A stretch of 64,000 nucleotides of DNA from Brevundimonas fluminis. Lineage in GTDB: Bacteria > Pseudomonadota > Alphaproteobacteria > Caulobacterales > Caulobacteraceae. A program made the translations under genes and the position numbers. Shown piece after piece: positions 26,423 through 35,900 of the stretch. The stretch is taken from assembly GCF_003934285.1 (NCBI RefSeq), contig NZ_RQWJ01000004.1:558001-622000 (forward strand), in the 5' to 3' direction. The notes below the pieces were generated by a model. It saw only the letters and a program-made list of their open reading frames with translations, made no database searches and was not told the DNA's origin. The first letter of the stretch is position 1, and the number at the start of each line of letters is the position of its first letter.

Positions 26423-27163
26423 TCAGATCATCGCCATGCCGCCGTTCACATGCAGCGTCTGCCCCGTCACGTAGGCGGCCTCGTCCGACGCCAGGAAGAC
26501 GGCGGCGGCGGCGATTTCGTCTCCCGTGCCCAGACGGCCCGCCGGAATGTTGCGCAGGATCGTCTCGCGCTGCTGGTCGTTGAGCACGTCCGTCATGGGC
26601 GAGGCGATGAAGCCCGGGGCGATGCAGTTCACCGTGATGCCGCGGCTGCCGACTTCCTGCGCCAGCGACTTCGAGAAGCCGATCATGCCGGCCTTCGAGG
26701 CCGCGTAGTTGGTCTGGCCGGGATTGCCGGTGACGCCGACCACGGAGGTGATGCCGATGATGCGGCCGGCCCGGCGCTTCATCATGCCCTTCATGGCGGC
26801 GCGGGAGAGCCGGAAGTAACTTTCCAGATTGACCTTCAGCACCTCGGCGAAGTCCTCGTCCTTCATCCTCATCAGAAGGCCGTCCTTCGTGATGCCGGCG
26901 TTGGCGACGAGAATGTCCAGCGGCGCGCCCGCCGCCTCTTCCGCCCGACCGATCAGGCCGTCGACCGATTCGGGGTCCGAAAGGTTGGCGGGAGCCACGA
27001 AGGCGCGGTCCCCCAGCGATTTCGCCAGATCGGCCAGAACCGCCTCACGCGTGCCGGAAAGGACCACGGCGGCTCCCCGGGCGTGCAGGGCACGCGCGAT
27101 CGCGCCGCCGATGCCGCCGGTCGCTCCGGTCACGAGGGCGGTCTTGCCGGAAAGGTCGAACAT
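26423..27163 (-). CDS. fabG: 3-oxoacyl-ACP reductase
   Basis: NADPH-dependent SDR enzyme that reduces 3-oxoacyl-ACP. The 246-residue protein has the cofactor motif TGATGGIGGAIA near residue 13, NAGITKDGLLMRM near 88, the catalytic Ser in GITSVVG, and YAASKAG with the Tyr and Lys near 152-156. Between it and fabD sits a zinc-ribbon membrane protein, a departure from the simple fabD-fabG order. Confidence 0.96.
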   Translation of the reverse strand: MFDLSGKTALVTGATGGIGGAIARALHARGAAVVLSGTREAVLADLAKSLGDRAFVAPANLSDPESVDGLIGRAEEAAGAPLDILVANAGITKDGLLMRMKDEDFAEVLKVNLESYFRLSRAAMKGMMKRRAGRIIGITSVVGVTGNPGQTNYAASKAGMIGFSKSLAQEVGSRGITVNCIAPGFIASPMTDVLNDQQRETILRNIPAGRLGTGDEIAAAAVFLASDEAAYVTGQTLHVNGGMAMI

Positions 27164-27227
27164 GAGAGTCTCCGCAGATGTCGATCCCGTCCTTACCGCC
27201 CGTGAGCGGCGCGGGGCAAACCGGAGA

Positions 27228-27560
27228 TCACTCCTTCTTCGCGCGCGGATCGCCGGGCGCGTAGCGCGTCAGGTCCAGATTGCACTTTCCGCACCGCTGG
27301 CGGGGCCGAAGGAAACGGCGCGAGCCGTCCTCGTTCCGGCCGAACAGATGGTGGTTGCAGCGCGGGCAGCGGGGGAAGGCGAAGGCGGCGGCGACGGCGA
27401 CGACGGCGCCCGTGGCACCGGACAGCAGATGATCCAGCGGGTTCCCGTCATGGAACCAGCCGCCGACCCACAGGGCGGCGGCGATCAGACCGGCGAAGAC
27501 GAACCAACGGGCCCAGCCCCAGGTCACGGCGGCGGAATGGGTGGTGACGCGTGCGCTCAA
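27228..27560 (-). CDS. Small membrane protein with C-terminal zinc ribbon
   Basis: A protein of up to 110 residues and unknown function. It has two hydrophobic helices (about residues 18-37 and 45-63) followed by two Cys pairs (CPRC and CGKC, about 25 residues apart) that would bind zinc as a rubredoxin-like ribbon. The start is uncertain: the longest reading uses TTG, and a GTG at 27527 would give 99 residues starting at VTWGWARW. It lies between fabD and fabG on the same strand and is probably co-transcribed, but I know of no established role for such a protein in fatty acid synthesis. Confidence 0.65.
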   Translation of the reverse strand: MSARVTTHSAAVTWGWARWFVFAGLIAAALWVGGWFHDGNPLDHLLSGATGAVVAVAAAFAFPRCPRCNHHLFGRNEDGSRRFLRPRQRCGKCNLDLTRYAPGDPRAKKE

Positions 27561-27607
27561 CTTTCGAACTCACTGACTACACGGACAGATGCGGAAACGC
27601 TGCGATT

Positions 27608-28549
27608 TCAGACGCGAATGAAGGCCTCAAGATCGGTGGGCCCGTTCAGGGACAGGCTCTCGGCGTCGGGGGCGATGCGCTTCGCCATGCCGACCAGCAC
27701 CTTGCCCGAGCCGACCTCGACGAAGCGGGTCACGCCGCCTTCGCCGGCCATCCACTCCATCGACTCGCGCCAGCGAACGCGGCCGGTGACCTGCTCGACC
27801 AGAAGGCGGCGGACCGTCTCCCGATCGGTCTCAGGCCGGGCGGTGACGTTGGCGACCACCGGCACGACGGGCGCGTTCAGGGCCGCCCCGGCGAGGGCGG
27901 CGGCCATCTCTTCCGCCGCAGGCGCCATCAGAGGGCAGTGGAAGGGCGCCGAGACGTTCAGCGGAATGGCGCGGGCTCCCAGCTCCTTGGCCTTCTCGAT
28001 GGCGCGATCGACGGCGGCCTTCTCGCCCGAGATCACGACGTTGCCGGCATTGTTGTCGTTGGCCACGACGCAGACGCCGACCTCGGCGCCGGCCGCCGCG
28101 GCGGCCTCGGCAAGGGCCAGATCGGTCTTCGGCCCGATCAGCGAGGCCATGGCGCCCCGGCCGACCGGCACGGCGCGCTGCATGGCCTGCCCCCGAAGCT
28201 TCAGAAGGCGGGCGGCGTCGGCCAGAGACAGGGTTCCGGCGGCGCAGAGCGCGGAGTACTCGCCCAGCGAATGCCCGGCGACGAAGGAGGCCGAAGTCAC
28301 GGCCACGTCGAACTCGGCCTTCAGCGCCCGCATGACGGCGACGGAGACCGCCATCAGCGCGGGCTGTGCGTTCTCGGTCAGGGTCAGCTGATCCTCCGGC
28401 CCCTCGCGCATCAGCAGCGACAGGCGCTGGTCCAGGGCGTCGTCGACCTCGGCGAAGACCTCGCGGGCGGCCGGAAAGGCGTCGGCCAGCGCCGCGCCCA
28501 TGCCGACGGCCTGGCTGCCTTGGCCCGGGAAGAGAAATGCGGTCGTCAT
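27608..28549 (-). CDS. fabD: Malonyl-CoA:ACP transacylase
   Basis: FabD loads malonyl groups onto ACP. The 313-residue protein has FPGQGSQAVGMG near the N-terminus, the nucleophile Ser in GHSLGEYSAL near residue 94, and the catalytic His in SAPFHCPLM near 205. It is the first gene of the fab block that runs on through fabG, acpP and fabF. Confidence 0.96.
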   Translation of the reverse strand: MTTAFLFPGQGSQAVGMGAALADAFPAAREVFAEVDDALDQRLSLLMREGPEDQLTLTENAQPALMAVSVAVMRALKAEFDVAVTSASFVAGHSLGEYSALCAAGTLSLADAARLLKLRGQAMQRAVPVGRGAMASLIGPKTDLALAEAAAAAGAEVGVCVVANDNNAGNVVISGEKAAVDRAIEKAKELGARAIPLNVSAPFHCPLMAPAAEEMAAALAGAALNAPVVPVVANVTARPETDRETVRRLLVEQVTGRVRWRESMEWMAGEGGVTRFVEVGSGKVLVGMAKRIAPDAESLSLNGPTDLEAFIRV

Positions 28550-28625
28550 GAAGCCCCCTGTAACCGGTTCATGTCGGGCGCTCCCTAGGCGGATCGTCGC
28601 GGCCGGGCAATACCCACAGAAATCG

Positions 28626-29888
28626 TCATGCCAGACCCACGATCTCCCTGACCGCCAGCACGGCGAACAGGATCGCGGAGAGGATGAGAAGGGCGTTCGA
28701 CACGAGGCCGGAGCGCCATTCGGCCGGGGTCCGGACCGAATTCAGGAGCCAGATCAGCGTGCCCGCGAGAAACGGCATGAACAGGCTTCCCAGCACGCCG
28801 TAGGCGATGATCAGGGCATAGGGACGCTCGAGGAACAGCAAGGCCATCGGCGGGAAGGTCAGCCACAAGGCATAGGCCCGAAACGCAGGACTGCGCGATC
28901 CCCTCGCCGCCGGGTCGTCGGACCGCTCCGCGAGGTGGGCGACGAAGTCGGCGAACATCAGGCTGACGCCCTGCCAGACTCCGATCAGGCTGGAGAAGGC
29001 CGTCGCCCAGAACCCGATCAGGAAGGCGATGGCGACGGGGCGGTTGAAGCGGTCCTCAAGCACCTGAGCGAGGTCCAGCAGGCCCCGGTCGCCGCTCTGA
29101 AGGGCCGTTCCCGAGGCGTGCAGCAACTCCGCGCCGACGACCAGCATGGCGACCACGAAGAGCCCCGTCATGCCGTAGGCGACGCGGTTGTCGATCCGCA
29201 TGGTCCGGACGAACTCCGGTCCGCGCCAGCCCTTCGCCGCCAGCCAGTAGCCGTAGGCGGCGGTGGTGATGGTGCCCCCCACGCCGCCGATCAGACCCAG
29301 CACGTAGAAGCCGGAGCCGGCCGGCAACGTCGGCCACAGCCCGGTCAGCAGGCGCGGCACGTCGGGCGCCACGATCAGGGCCAGCCCCACCACCGTCACG
29401 AACATGATCCCGACCAGTCCGGCCATGATCTTCTCGAACAGGCCGTAGCCGCCGAGGAAGGTCAGGCCCAGCCCCAGCACGCCCATGGCCATGCCCCAGG
29501 ACTTGAGATCCATCACGGGAAAGAGCGCGGTCAACGGCAGCGCCGACGCCGTCATCGCCGCCGCGCCGTAGACGAAGCCCCAGACGACGACATAGAGGCC
29601 GAAATAACCGCCGGCCCAGTTCACCCGACCGAAGCGCGGGCCCGGCAGGTCCGACCATCCCTCGAACATCGTCCTGCCCGACGTCAGCGTGAACCGTCCG
29701 ACGCCTTCGGCAAGCGCGATCTTCAGCACCGTCCCGAGGATCGCCGCCCACAGGAGGACGTGGCCGAAGCGGGACCCGGCCACCAGGGTCGCGACGAGGT
29801 CGCCGGCCCCCACGCCCGTCGCGGCCACGACGATGCCGGGGCCGATGAGGGTGAAGCGTCCGGGCGGCCGCGGCGTCGAGTCGGTCAT
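28626..29888 (-). CDS. Nramp-like transporter lacking canonical metal-site motifs
   Basis: A 420-residue inner-membrane protein with about eleven hydrophobic segments in the order expected for the Nramp (LeuT-fold) family. TM1 reads GPGIVVAATGVGAGD (residues 16-30) where divalent-metal Nramps have the DPGN motif. TM6 reads GGVGGTITTAAYGYW (201-215) in place of the Met-Pro-His motif. It therefore belongs to a divergent Nramp-related branch and may carry a different ion or solute. It lies 76 bp upstream of fabD on the same strand, without evident functional link. Confidence 0.75.
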   Translation of the reverse strand: MTDSTPRPPGRFTLIGPGIVVAATGVGAGDLVATLVAGSRFGHVLLWAAILGTVLKIALAEGVGRFTLTSGRTMFEGWSDLPGPRFGRVNWAGGYFGLYVVVWGFVYGAAAMTASALPLTALFPVMDLKSWGMAMGVLGLGLTFLGGYGLFEKIMAGLVGIMFVTVVGLALIVAPDVPRLLTGLWPTLPAGSGFYVLGLIGGVGGTITTAAYGYWLAAKGWRGPEFVRTMRIDNRVAYGMTGLFVVAMLVVGAELLHASGTALQSGDRGLLDLAQVLEDRFNRPVAIAFLIGFWATAFSSLIGVWQGVSLMFADFVAHLAERSDDPAARGSRSPAFRAYALWLTFPPMALLFLERPYALIIAYGVLGSLFMPFLAGTLIWLLNSVRTPAEWRSGLVSNALLILSAILFAVLAVREIVGLA

Positions 29889-29925
29889 GCGGCCACGCTG
29901 GACCGCACGAACCCCGCCGTCCAGC

Positions 29926-30282
29926 TCAGTCCCGTTTCGCGCCGTCCGGGATGAAGGCGCCTGCCAGCCAGCTGACCACGCCGGTGACGATCGCCGCGCC
30001 GATCCCCGCCCACAGGCCGTCGACGGCGAATCCGCCCAGGAACATGGCGGTCAGCCCGATCATGGCGGCGTTCACGACCAGCAGGAACAGCCCGAGGGTG
30101 ATCACGGTGATCGGAAAGGTCACGACGACCAGGATCGGCCGCACCACGGCGTTGACCAGCCCGAGTATGACGGCGGCGGCGATCAGGCTGCCGGTCGAGG
30201 TGAAGCCGACGCCCGGCACGACCTGCGCCGACAGCCACAGGCCGAGCATGGTCACAAGGGCCTGGACGATGAAGCGGATCAT
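29926..30282 (-). CDS. Phage holin family (PF04020-like) small membrane protein
   Basis: A 118-residue protein with four hydrophobic segments, matching the small membrane family usually labelled phage holin family or YvlD-like. NAVVRPILVVVTFPITVITL is the conserved middle segment. The name is historical: nothing nearby is phage-derived. The start is MIRFIVQAL, preceded by GGAGG at good spacing. It lies 37 bp upstream of the Nramp-like gene. Confidence 0.8.
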   Translation of the reverse strand: MIRFIVQALVTMLGLWLSAQVVPGVGFTSTGSLIAAAVILGLVNAVVRPILVVVTFPITVITLGLFLLVVNAAMIGLTAMFLGGFAVDGLWAGIGAAIVTGVVSWLAGAFIPDGAKRD

Positions 30283-30385
30283 GGGCGGTCCTCCGATACG
30301 GTCACGCTTCCGATAGCGCATGAGACCGGCTTCCGCTCCCCTCCCCGCGCGGACTTTGCTACGCAGGACGACGAAGGAGACGCCC

Positions 30386-30823
30386 ATGAGCCTGACCGGC
30401 GCCTATGACCCCGACAACGTCTTCGCGAAGATTCTGAGGGGCGATCTGCCCTGCGTGAAGGTGTGGGAGGACGACCGCGTGCTGGCCTTCATGGACGTGT
30501 TCCCGCAGTCGGAAGGGCACGTGCTGCTGGTTTCGAAGGTCTCGACGGCGCGCAACCTGCTGGAGGTGGAGCCGGCGGTGTTGGCCGAACTGGCGGAGGG
30601 CGTCAGGCGCACCGCCCGGGCCGCCGCGAGGGCCCTGACGCCGGACGGGATCTCGGTCATGCAGTACAACGGCGACGCCGGCGGCCAGACGGTCTTCCAC
30701 CTGCATTTCCACGTCGTGCCCCGGTGGGCCGACCGGGCCCTCAAGGGGCACGGCCACGCGCCCATGGCCGATGCGGAGACGCTGAAGGCGCTGGCGGGAC
30801 GCATCGCGGCGGCCATGGACTGA
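30386..30823 (+). CDS. HIT family nucleotide hydrolase/transferase
   Basis: A 145-residue protein of the HIT superfamily, with FAKILRGDLPCVKVWED near the N-terminus and the histidine triad HLHFHVVPRW near residue 107. Such proteins hydrolyse nucleotide phosphoramidates or related adducts; the physiological substrate is not known. The start is MSLTGAYD, preceded by GAAGGAG; it is divergent from the holin-family gene at 29926-30282. Confidence 0.9.
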   Translation: MSLTGAYDPDNVFAKILRGDLPCVKVWEDDRVLAFMDVFPQSEGHVLLVSKVSTARNLLEVEPAVLAELAEGVRRTARAAARALTPDGISVMQYNGDAGGQTVFHLHFHVVPRWADRALKGHGHAPMADAETLKALAGRIAAAMD

Positions 30824-30862
30824 GGGCGCAGCGCTCGGCATAAGGCGGCACGCCTTTCCCGG

Positions 30863-30938
30863 GCCGGCTTAGCTCAGTTGGTAGAGCGCCAGTTTTGTAA
30901 ACTGGATGTCGCGGGTTCGATCCCTGCAGCCGGCACCA
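30863..30938 (+). tRNA. tRNA-Thr (anticodon TGT)
   Basis: A complete cloverleaf with 7-bp acceptor stem GCCGGCT/AGCCGGC, D-arm TAGCTCAGTTGGTAGAGC, anticodon loop TTTGTAA (anticodon TGT, reading ACA) on stem CCAGT/ACTGG, and T-arm with GGTTCGATCC. The discriminator is A and CCA is encoded. No remnant of an integrated element is seen next to it. Confidence 0.97.
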
Positions 30939-30964
30939 GCTTCCCTCCGCTCCCCCGGGGCCGC

Positions 30965-31594
30965 ATGTCAGAACCGCTGACCAACAAGCTGGGTCACAGG
31001 ATCCGCAGACGCGGCGCGCGGACTCGTGAGGCGCTGCTGGCGGCGGTGAGGGAGTTGCTTGAGGAGCGGGGGCCGGGCGCCGTCCGGATCGCCGACGTCG
31101 CCCAGCGCGCCGGCGTCTCCGCGCCCAGCGTCTACACCTATTTCAGGACCGTGGACGAGGCCGCGCTGGCGCTCTGCGAGGCCGCGGCCCCGGACACGGA
31201 AGCGCTGGCGACCCTTCTGGAAGGCGACTGGTCGGGGGATGAGGCGTTTCGCGCCTGCCGCGCCTTCGTGGAGGCCATGGCCGAGGTCTGGAGGGTGCAC
31301 GGGGCGGCACTGCGGGTCGAACGTCTGATGGCCGATCGGGGCGACGCCGCCTTCGCCGAAAGCCGCATCCGACGCCTCCGGCGGCTGCACCTCGCGCTGG
31401 AGCGGCGCATCGCCCGCGCGCGCGCGGCGGGATTTCACCCCGCGGGCCTGGAGCCGCGGCTGGCCAGCTATGAAGTCGTCAGCCTGGTGGAATCGGTCGG
31501 CGCGGGATTCGGACTGCTGCGCCGGGCCGACGACGACACGGCCATTCTGGACACCACGGCCCACATGGTGGTGCGCCTGACGACGGGACGCTAG
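30965..31594 (+). CDS. TetR family transcriptional regulator
   Basis: A 209-residue regulator. The N-terminal helix-turn-helix (TREALLAAVRELLEERG, then VRIADVAQRAGVSAPSVYTY, residues about 20-65) is typical of TetR. The C-terminal ligand domain (about 75-200) is not recognisable. The start is ATG, 27 bp after the tRNA; the longer reading would run into the tRNA gene. No obvious partner gene is divergent from it, so its target is unknown. The end overlaps the convergent prepilin peptidase by four bases. Confidence 0.88.
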   Translation: MSEPLTNKLGHRIRRRGARTREALLAAVRELLEERGPGAVRIADVAQRAGVSAPSVYTYFRTVDEAALALCEAAAPDTEALATLLEGDWSGDEAFRACRAFVEAMAEVWRVHGAALRVERLMADRGDAAFAESRIRRLRRLHLALERRIARARAAGFHPAGLEPRLASYEVVSLVESVGAGFGLLRRADDDTAILDTTAHMVVRLTTGR

Positions 31595-32361
31595 AGCCCG
31601 ATGGGGCCGTGCAGCCAGACCAGCCACGTCCCGACGGCGAGGAAGACCCCGAACGGCATGCGGTCGTCGCCGCGCACGGCCTTTCGCAGCATCAGCCGGG
31701 CCGCCACCACGCTGAGCCCCGCCAACGCGGCCCAGAGCAGCACGGAGGGCAGGCCGACGGCTCCGACCCAGGCGCCCGAGCCGGCCAGAAGAATGGGATC
31801 GCCGTCCCCCAAGCCCGTCCGCCCCCGCAGGCGGGCATAGAGGAAGGCTATCCCCCACAGCAGACCGAAGCCGAGGGTCGCGCCCAGAAGGCGCAGCGCC
31901 GCAACGTCCCAACCCTGCGACGCCCCCTGCAGCAGGCCGGTCAGGATCAGGGGAATCAGCAGCACGTCGAACATCTGGAACCGCTCGGCGTCGATCGCCG
32001 CGATCAGCAGCAGCTGCCAGCCGAGCACGGCCCCGGCGAGCGCCAGCGTCGGGCCGGGCGCGGCCAGGCCCGCCCAGACGCCGAGACCGGCGGCGGCGAG
32101 CTCGATCAGCGGATGGCGCGGTGAGATCGCGGCGCCGCAATCGGCGCAGCGGCCCCGCAACGTCAACCATGAGATCACCGGGATCAGATGCCGCGGCCGG
32201 ACCGGCGCAGCGCAGGACCGGCAACGCGAGCGGCCGGCGACCACGCCCTCGCCCTCCGGCAACCGCACGGAGGCCAGCGCCAGGAAGCTGCCGACGATCA
32301 GTCCCGTTCCACCCAGAAGGGCGGCGACGACGACGGGATCCAGCGCCGTAATGAAGGCCAT
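31591..32361 (-). CDS. Prepilin peptidase (A24, PilD/GspO type)
   Basis: A 256-residue inner-membrane aspartic peptidase that cleaves the leader of type IV pilins or type II pseudopilins and may methylate the new N-terminus. It keeps the N-terminal DiS_P_DiS domain with two Cys pairs (CRSC and CADC near residues 47-77) and the catalytic Asp residues in AIDAERF and the GxGD motif (GLGDGDPILL). No pilus or secretion genes are in the window. The start at 32361 (MAFITAL) is preferred over 32400. Confidence 0.88.
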   Translation of the reverse strand: MAFITALDPVVVAALLGGTGLIVGSFLALASVRLPEGEGVVAGRSRCRSCAAPVRPRHLIPVISWLTLRGRCADCGAAISPRHPLIELAAAGLGVWAGLAAPGPTLALAGAVLGWQLLLIAAIDAERFQMFDVLLIPLILTGLLQGASQGWDVAALRLLGATLGFGLLWGIAFLYARLRGRTGLGDGDPILLAGSGAWVGAVGLPSVLLWAALAGLSVVAARLMLRKAVRGDDRMPFGVFLAVGTWLVWLHGPIGL

Positions 32362-32453
32362 GCATCCGGGTAACAGCCGCAGCGGCGCGGCGTCCAGCAC
32401 CCTTGCCCGCGGCTGCGGACCGGGCCATCACAGGCGCATCCCGGGAGACCGAC

Positions 32454-32942
32454 ATGATCCGCACCGCCGTCCTGTTCGCCGCGTCCGCCGCCCTGCTGGG
32501 CGGCTGCTCATCAGGAAGCGACGGGGCCTCGGGCGAGGCCGAAGCGCCCCCTCCCCCGCCGCTGACCGAGGCCCAGAAGGTCGCCGTCTTCGAGAGCCTG
32601 CCCGCGCCCTGGTCCGCGGCGGATCTGGACAACGGCCGTCGCGCGGCCGCGCGCTGTCGCTCCTGCCACACCTTCACGCCCGGAGGCCCGAACATGACGG
32701 GGCCGAACCTGCACGGCGTGTTCGGCCGCAAGTCGGGCGGCAAGGGCGGCTACAACTATTCCAACGCCCTGAAGGCCGCCGACTTCGCCTGGGACGGAGA
32801 GCGGCTGGACCACTGGCTGGAGAACCCGAAGCAGTTCCTGCCGGGCAACAAGATGAGCTTCGCGGGCGTGCCGGACCCGACGGACCGCCGCGACCTGATC
32901 GCCTGGCTGATGGTCGAGACGGCGCCGCCGCCCGCCGCCTGA
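32454..32942 (+). CDS. Lipoprotein class I cytochrome c
   Basis: A 162-residue electron carrier. The N-terminus is a lipoprotein signal (AALLGGCSS), so it is probably anchored in a membrane facing the periplasm. A Pro-rich spacer is followed by a mono-haem domain: CRSCH with the proximal His near residue 68, GPNLHGVFGRK near 86, and the distal Met in GNKMSFAG near 134. This resembles the soluble mitochondrial-type cytochrome c552 group. The start MIRTAVLF is chosen for its signal. Confidence 0.9.
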   Translation: MIRTAVLFAASAALLGGCSSGSDGASGEAEAPPPPPLTEAQKVAVFESLPAPWSAADLDNGRRAAARCRSCHTFTPGGPNMTGPNLHGVFGRKSGGKGGYNYSNALKAADFAWDGERLDHWLENPKQFLPGNKMSFAGVPDPTDRRDLIAWLMVETAPPPAA

Positions 32943-32946
32943 CGGC

Positions 32947-35900
32947 CTATTCCGCCGCCTGCGGCACGGCGTCGTTGGCCGTGACCTCCTTCGCCTCCCA
33001 CTCCTCGATCTTGCGGGCGGTATACTCGGGCGAACGGGTGAAGCGCGCCAGCAGGCCATAGATCACCGGCACCACGAAGAGCGTCAGGACGGTGGCGAAC
33101 AGCGCCCCGGCGAAGATGACCACGCCGATCGTCTGGCGGCTTCCGGCGCCGGCCCCCTGCCACAGCACCAGCGGCAGCGCCCCGAACGATGTGGCGATCG
33201 AGGTCATGATGATGGGGCGCAGGCGCAGGGCCGACGCCTCGACGATGGCCTCGCGCACCGATCGGCCCTGATCCCGCAGTTGGTTGGCGAATTCCACGAT
33301 CAGGATGCCGTTCTTGGCCGCCACGCCGATGAGGATGATCAGGCCGATCTGGGAATAGATGTTGAGGCTTGAGCCCGCCATGACGAGGCCGAACAGGCCG
33401 CCGGCCGCGGCCAACGGCACGGTCAGCATGATGACGGCGGGCGTGATCCAGCTCTCGAACTGGGCCGCCAGCACCAGGAAGACCAGGAGGAGGGCCAAGC
33501 CGAAGGCCGCGGCCACGGCGCCGCCCGCCTCGTTCTGGTCGCGCGCCGCGCCGCCCCACTGGACCGCGCCCACGCCGGTAGGCTGTTTCGCGACCTCGGC
33601 CTCGAGGAAGGCCATTGCGTCGGCCAACGTCGTGCCGGGATTGAGATCCGCCGACAGGGTGATGGCGCGCTGGCGATCGAGACGCCGACGATCCGGCGTG
33701 TCGCCCGAGGTCTGGGTCCGCACCACCGCGGACAAGGGCACCAGCGCGCCCGAACCCGTCTTCACATAGAGAGACTCCAGATCGGTGACGGAGCGGCGCT
33801 CGTCGCGCCTCGTCTGGAGGATCACGTCATACTCCTGACCGCCCTTGATGTAGGTGGTCGAACGACGGGAACCGAACATGGTCTCCAGCGTGCGGCCGAT
33901 CTGCTGGGCGGAAACCCCGAGCGCCGCCGCCTTCTCGGGATCGACGTCGACCAGCAGGCGCGGGGCGTTCGGCTCGTAGTTGAGACGCGGACGCGAGAAG
34001 CCCGGGTTCTGCTGGGCCGCCGCCAGGATGGGCTGCAGCCAGGCGAAGATGTCGCCGTAATCGGACCCGGTCACGACCATCTCGATCGAGTTGGAATTGC
34101 CCGCGCCGCGCTGGAAGCCGCCCGGCACCGAGGCGTTGACCTGGGCGTCGGTCTGGCCGCGCAGCTTGCCGTTCAGCTCCTGGGCGATCTCGTCCGCCGC
34201 GCGATCACGCTCGCTCCAGTCCTTGAGGACGAGCACGGCGTTGCCGGAGTTGAAACTGCCCCCGCCGAAGCCGGGTGCCGAGATCAGGTAGGAATCCACC
34301 TCGCCGCCCGCGCGGTACTCCGCCAGCGTCGGCTCCAGGCCCAGCATGATGCGGCGGGTGTAGTCGAAGCCCGCGCCCTCGGGGCCCTGGACGCGAATGG
34401 TGACGCGGCCGCGGTCCTCGTCAGGCACCAGTTCGTTCGGCAAGCTCTTGAACATGAGGAAAGCGCCGAGGCCCACGCCCACGACGAGCACGCCGACCCC
34501 GATCGCCGCCACGTGGCGGCCGACGAGCGCGTTCAGCGACCGCTCGTAGGACCGACGCAGAGCGTCCATGGCTCCGTCCACCTTGCGCACGAACCAGCCG
34601 GATGAGGTGGCGGGCCGCAGGATCTTGGACGCCAGCATCGGCGACAGGCTCAGGGCCAGGAAGGCCGAGAAGGCCACGGCCGCGGCGATGGCGGCGGCCA
34701 GCTCGACGAACAGGCGGCCGACGTAGCCGGGCAGGAAAAGGAGCGGCGCGAACACCGCCAGCAGCACGACGGTCGTGGCGACCACGGCGAAGAAGACCTG
34801 GCGCGCCCCCCTTTCGGCGGCGACCAGCGGCGGCTCGCCGTGGTCCAGTCGCCGCTGAATGTTTTCGGTCACCACGATAGCGTCGTCGACCACCAGACCG
34901 ATGGCGAGCACCAGCGCCAGCAAGGTCAGCAGGTTCAGCGAAAAGCCCAGAGGAGCCAGCACGATGAACGTCGCCAGCAGGCAGATCGGCGCGACGACGG
35001 TGGGGATGAGGGCGGCCCGGAAGCTGCCGAGGAAGACGAAGTTCACCAGGGCGACCAGCACCAGCGAGATGCCGATGGTGATCCAGACCTCCTCGATGGC
35101 GTGCTTGGTGAAGACCGAGTTGTCCGATCCCACCACCAGTTCGGTGCCCGGCGGCAGGCTCGAGCGGACCTGCTCGATCATGTCCTGCACGCCCTTGGAG
35201 ATTTCGAGGTCGTTCGACTGGGCCTGTCGGGTCACAGCCAGCCCGATCTGGTCGAGGCCGTTGCCGCGGAACATGCGGCGGTCCTCAGTCGGTCCTTCCT
35301 CGATCCGGGCCACGTCGCCAAGGCGGGTGACGTAGGTCGCCGGCCCCAGGACCGCATTGGTCGACCCCGGCTGGGACGCCGAGCCTGCCACGCCGATCGG
35401 CATCTGGGCGAATTCCTCGGGGGTCGCGTAGTTGCGGGCGACGCGGACCGTGTAGTCCTTCTCGCCGGACTCCAGCGCGCCCGCGGGCAGTTCGACGTTC
35501 TGCGTCGTCAGGGCGGATTCGACGTCCGTGACGGTAAGCCCGCGCGCGCTCAGCGCGGCGGGGTCCAGCCAGATGCGCATGGCGTAGCGCTGCTCGCCGT
35601 AGATCTGGACCTGGGCGACGCCGGGCACGGTGGCGAGGCGGTCGAGCAGATAGCGGTCGGCGTAGTCGGTCAGCTCCAGCCGATCCATCGTCGACGAACG
35701 GAGGAACAGGATGATGACGGGCTGGCTGTCCGAATCGGCTTTGGACACCTCGGGCGGCTGCGCCTGATCCGGCAGCCGCCCGAGCACGCGGGAGACGCGG
35801 TCGCGCACGTCGTTGGCGGCGTCGTCGATGTTCCGGTCGAGGCTGAACTCCATCGACACGTTGGAGCGACCGTCGCGGCTGGTCGAGGTGATGCGCTCGA

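Noticed and set aside
24580..26583. Long plus-strand ORF opposite mltG-fabF-acpP
   Set aside because: It lies over three clear minus-strand genes with conserved motifs, and its product is an Ala/Gly/Asp/Arg-rich mirror with no motif.
28500..29954. Plus-strand ORF opposite the Nramp-like gene
   Set aside because: Its product is low-complexity Gln/Arg/Pro-rich and fits an antisense artefact; the minus-strand frame has coherent membrane helices.
29926..30282. Prophage remnant suggested by the holin family label
   Set aside because: The family is a common chromosomal membrane protein; no integrase, capsid or lysis genes are nearby.
30863..30965. Integration site at tRNA-Thr
   Set aside because: No repeat of the tRNA 3' end, integrase or foreign-looking gene is seen within several kb on either side.
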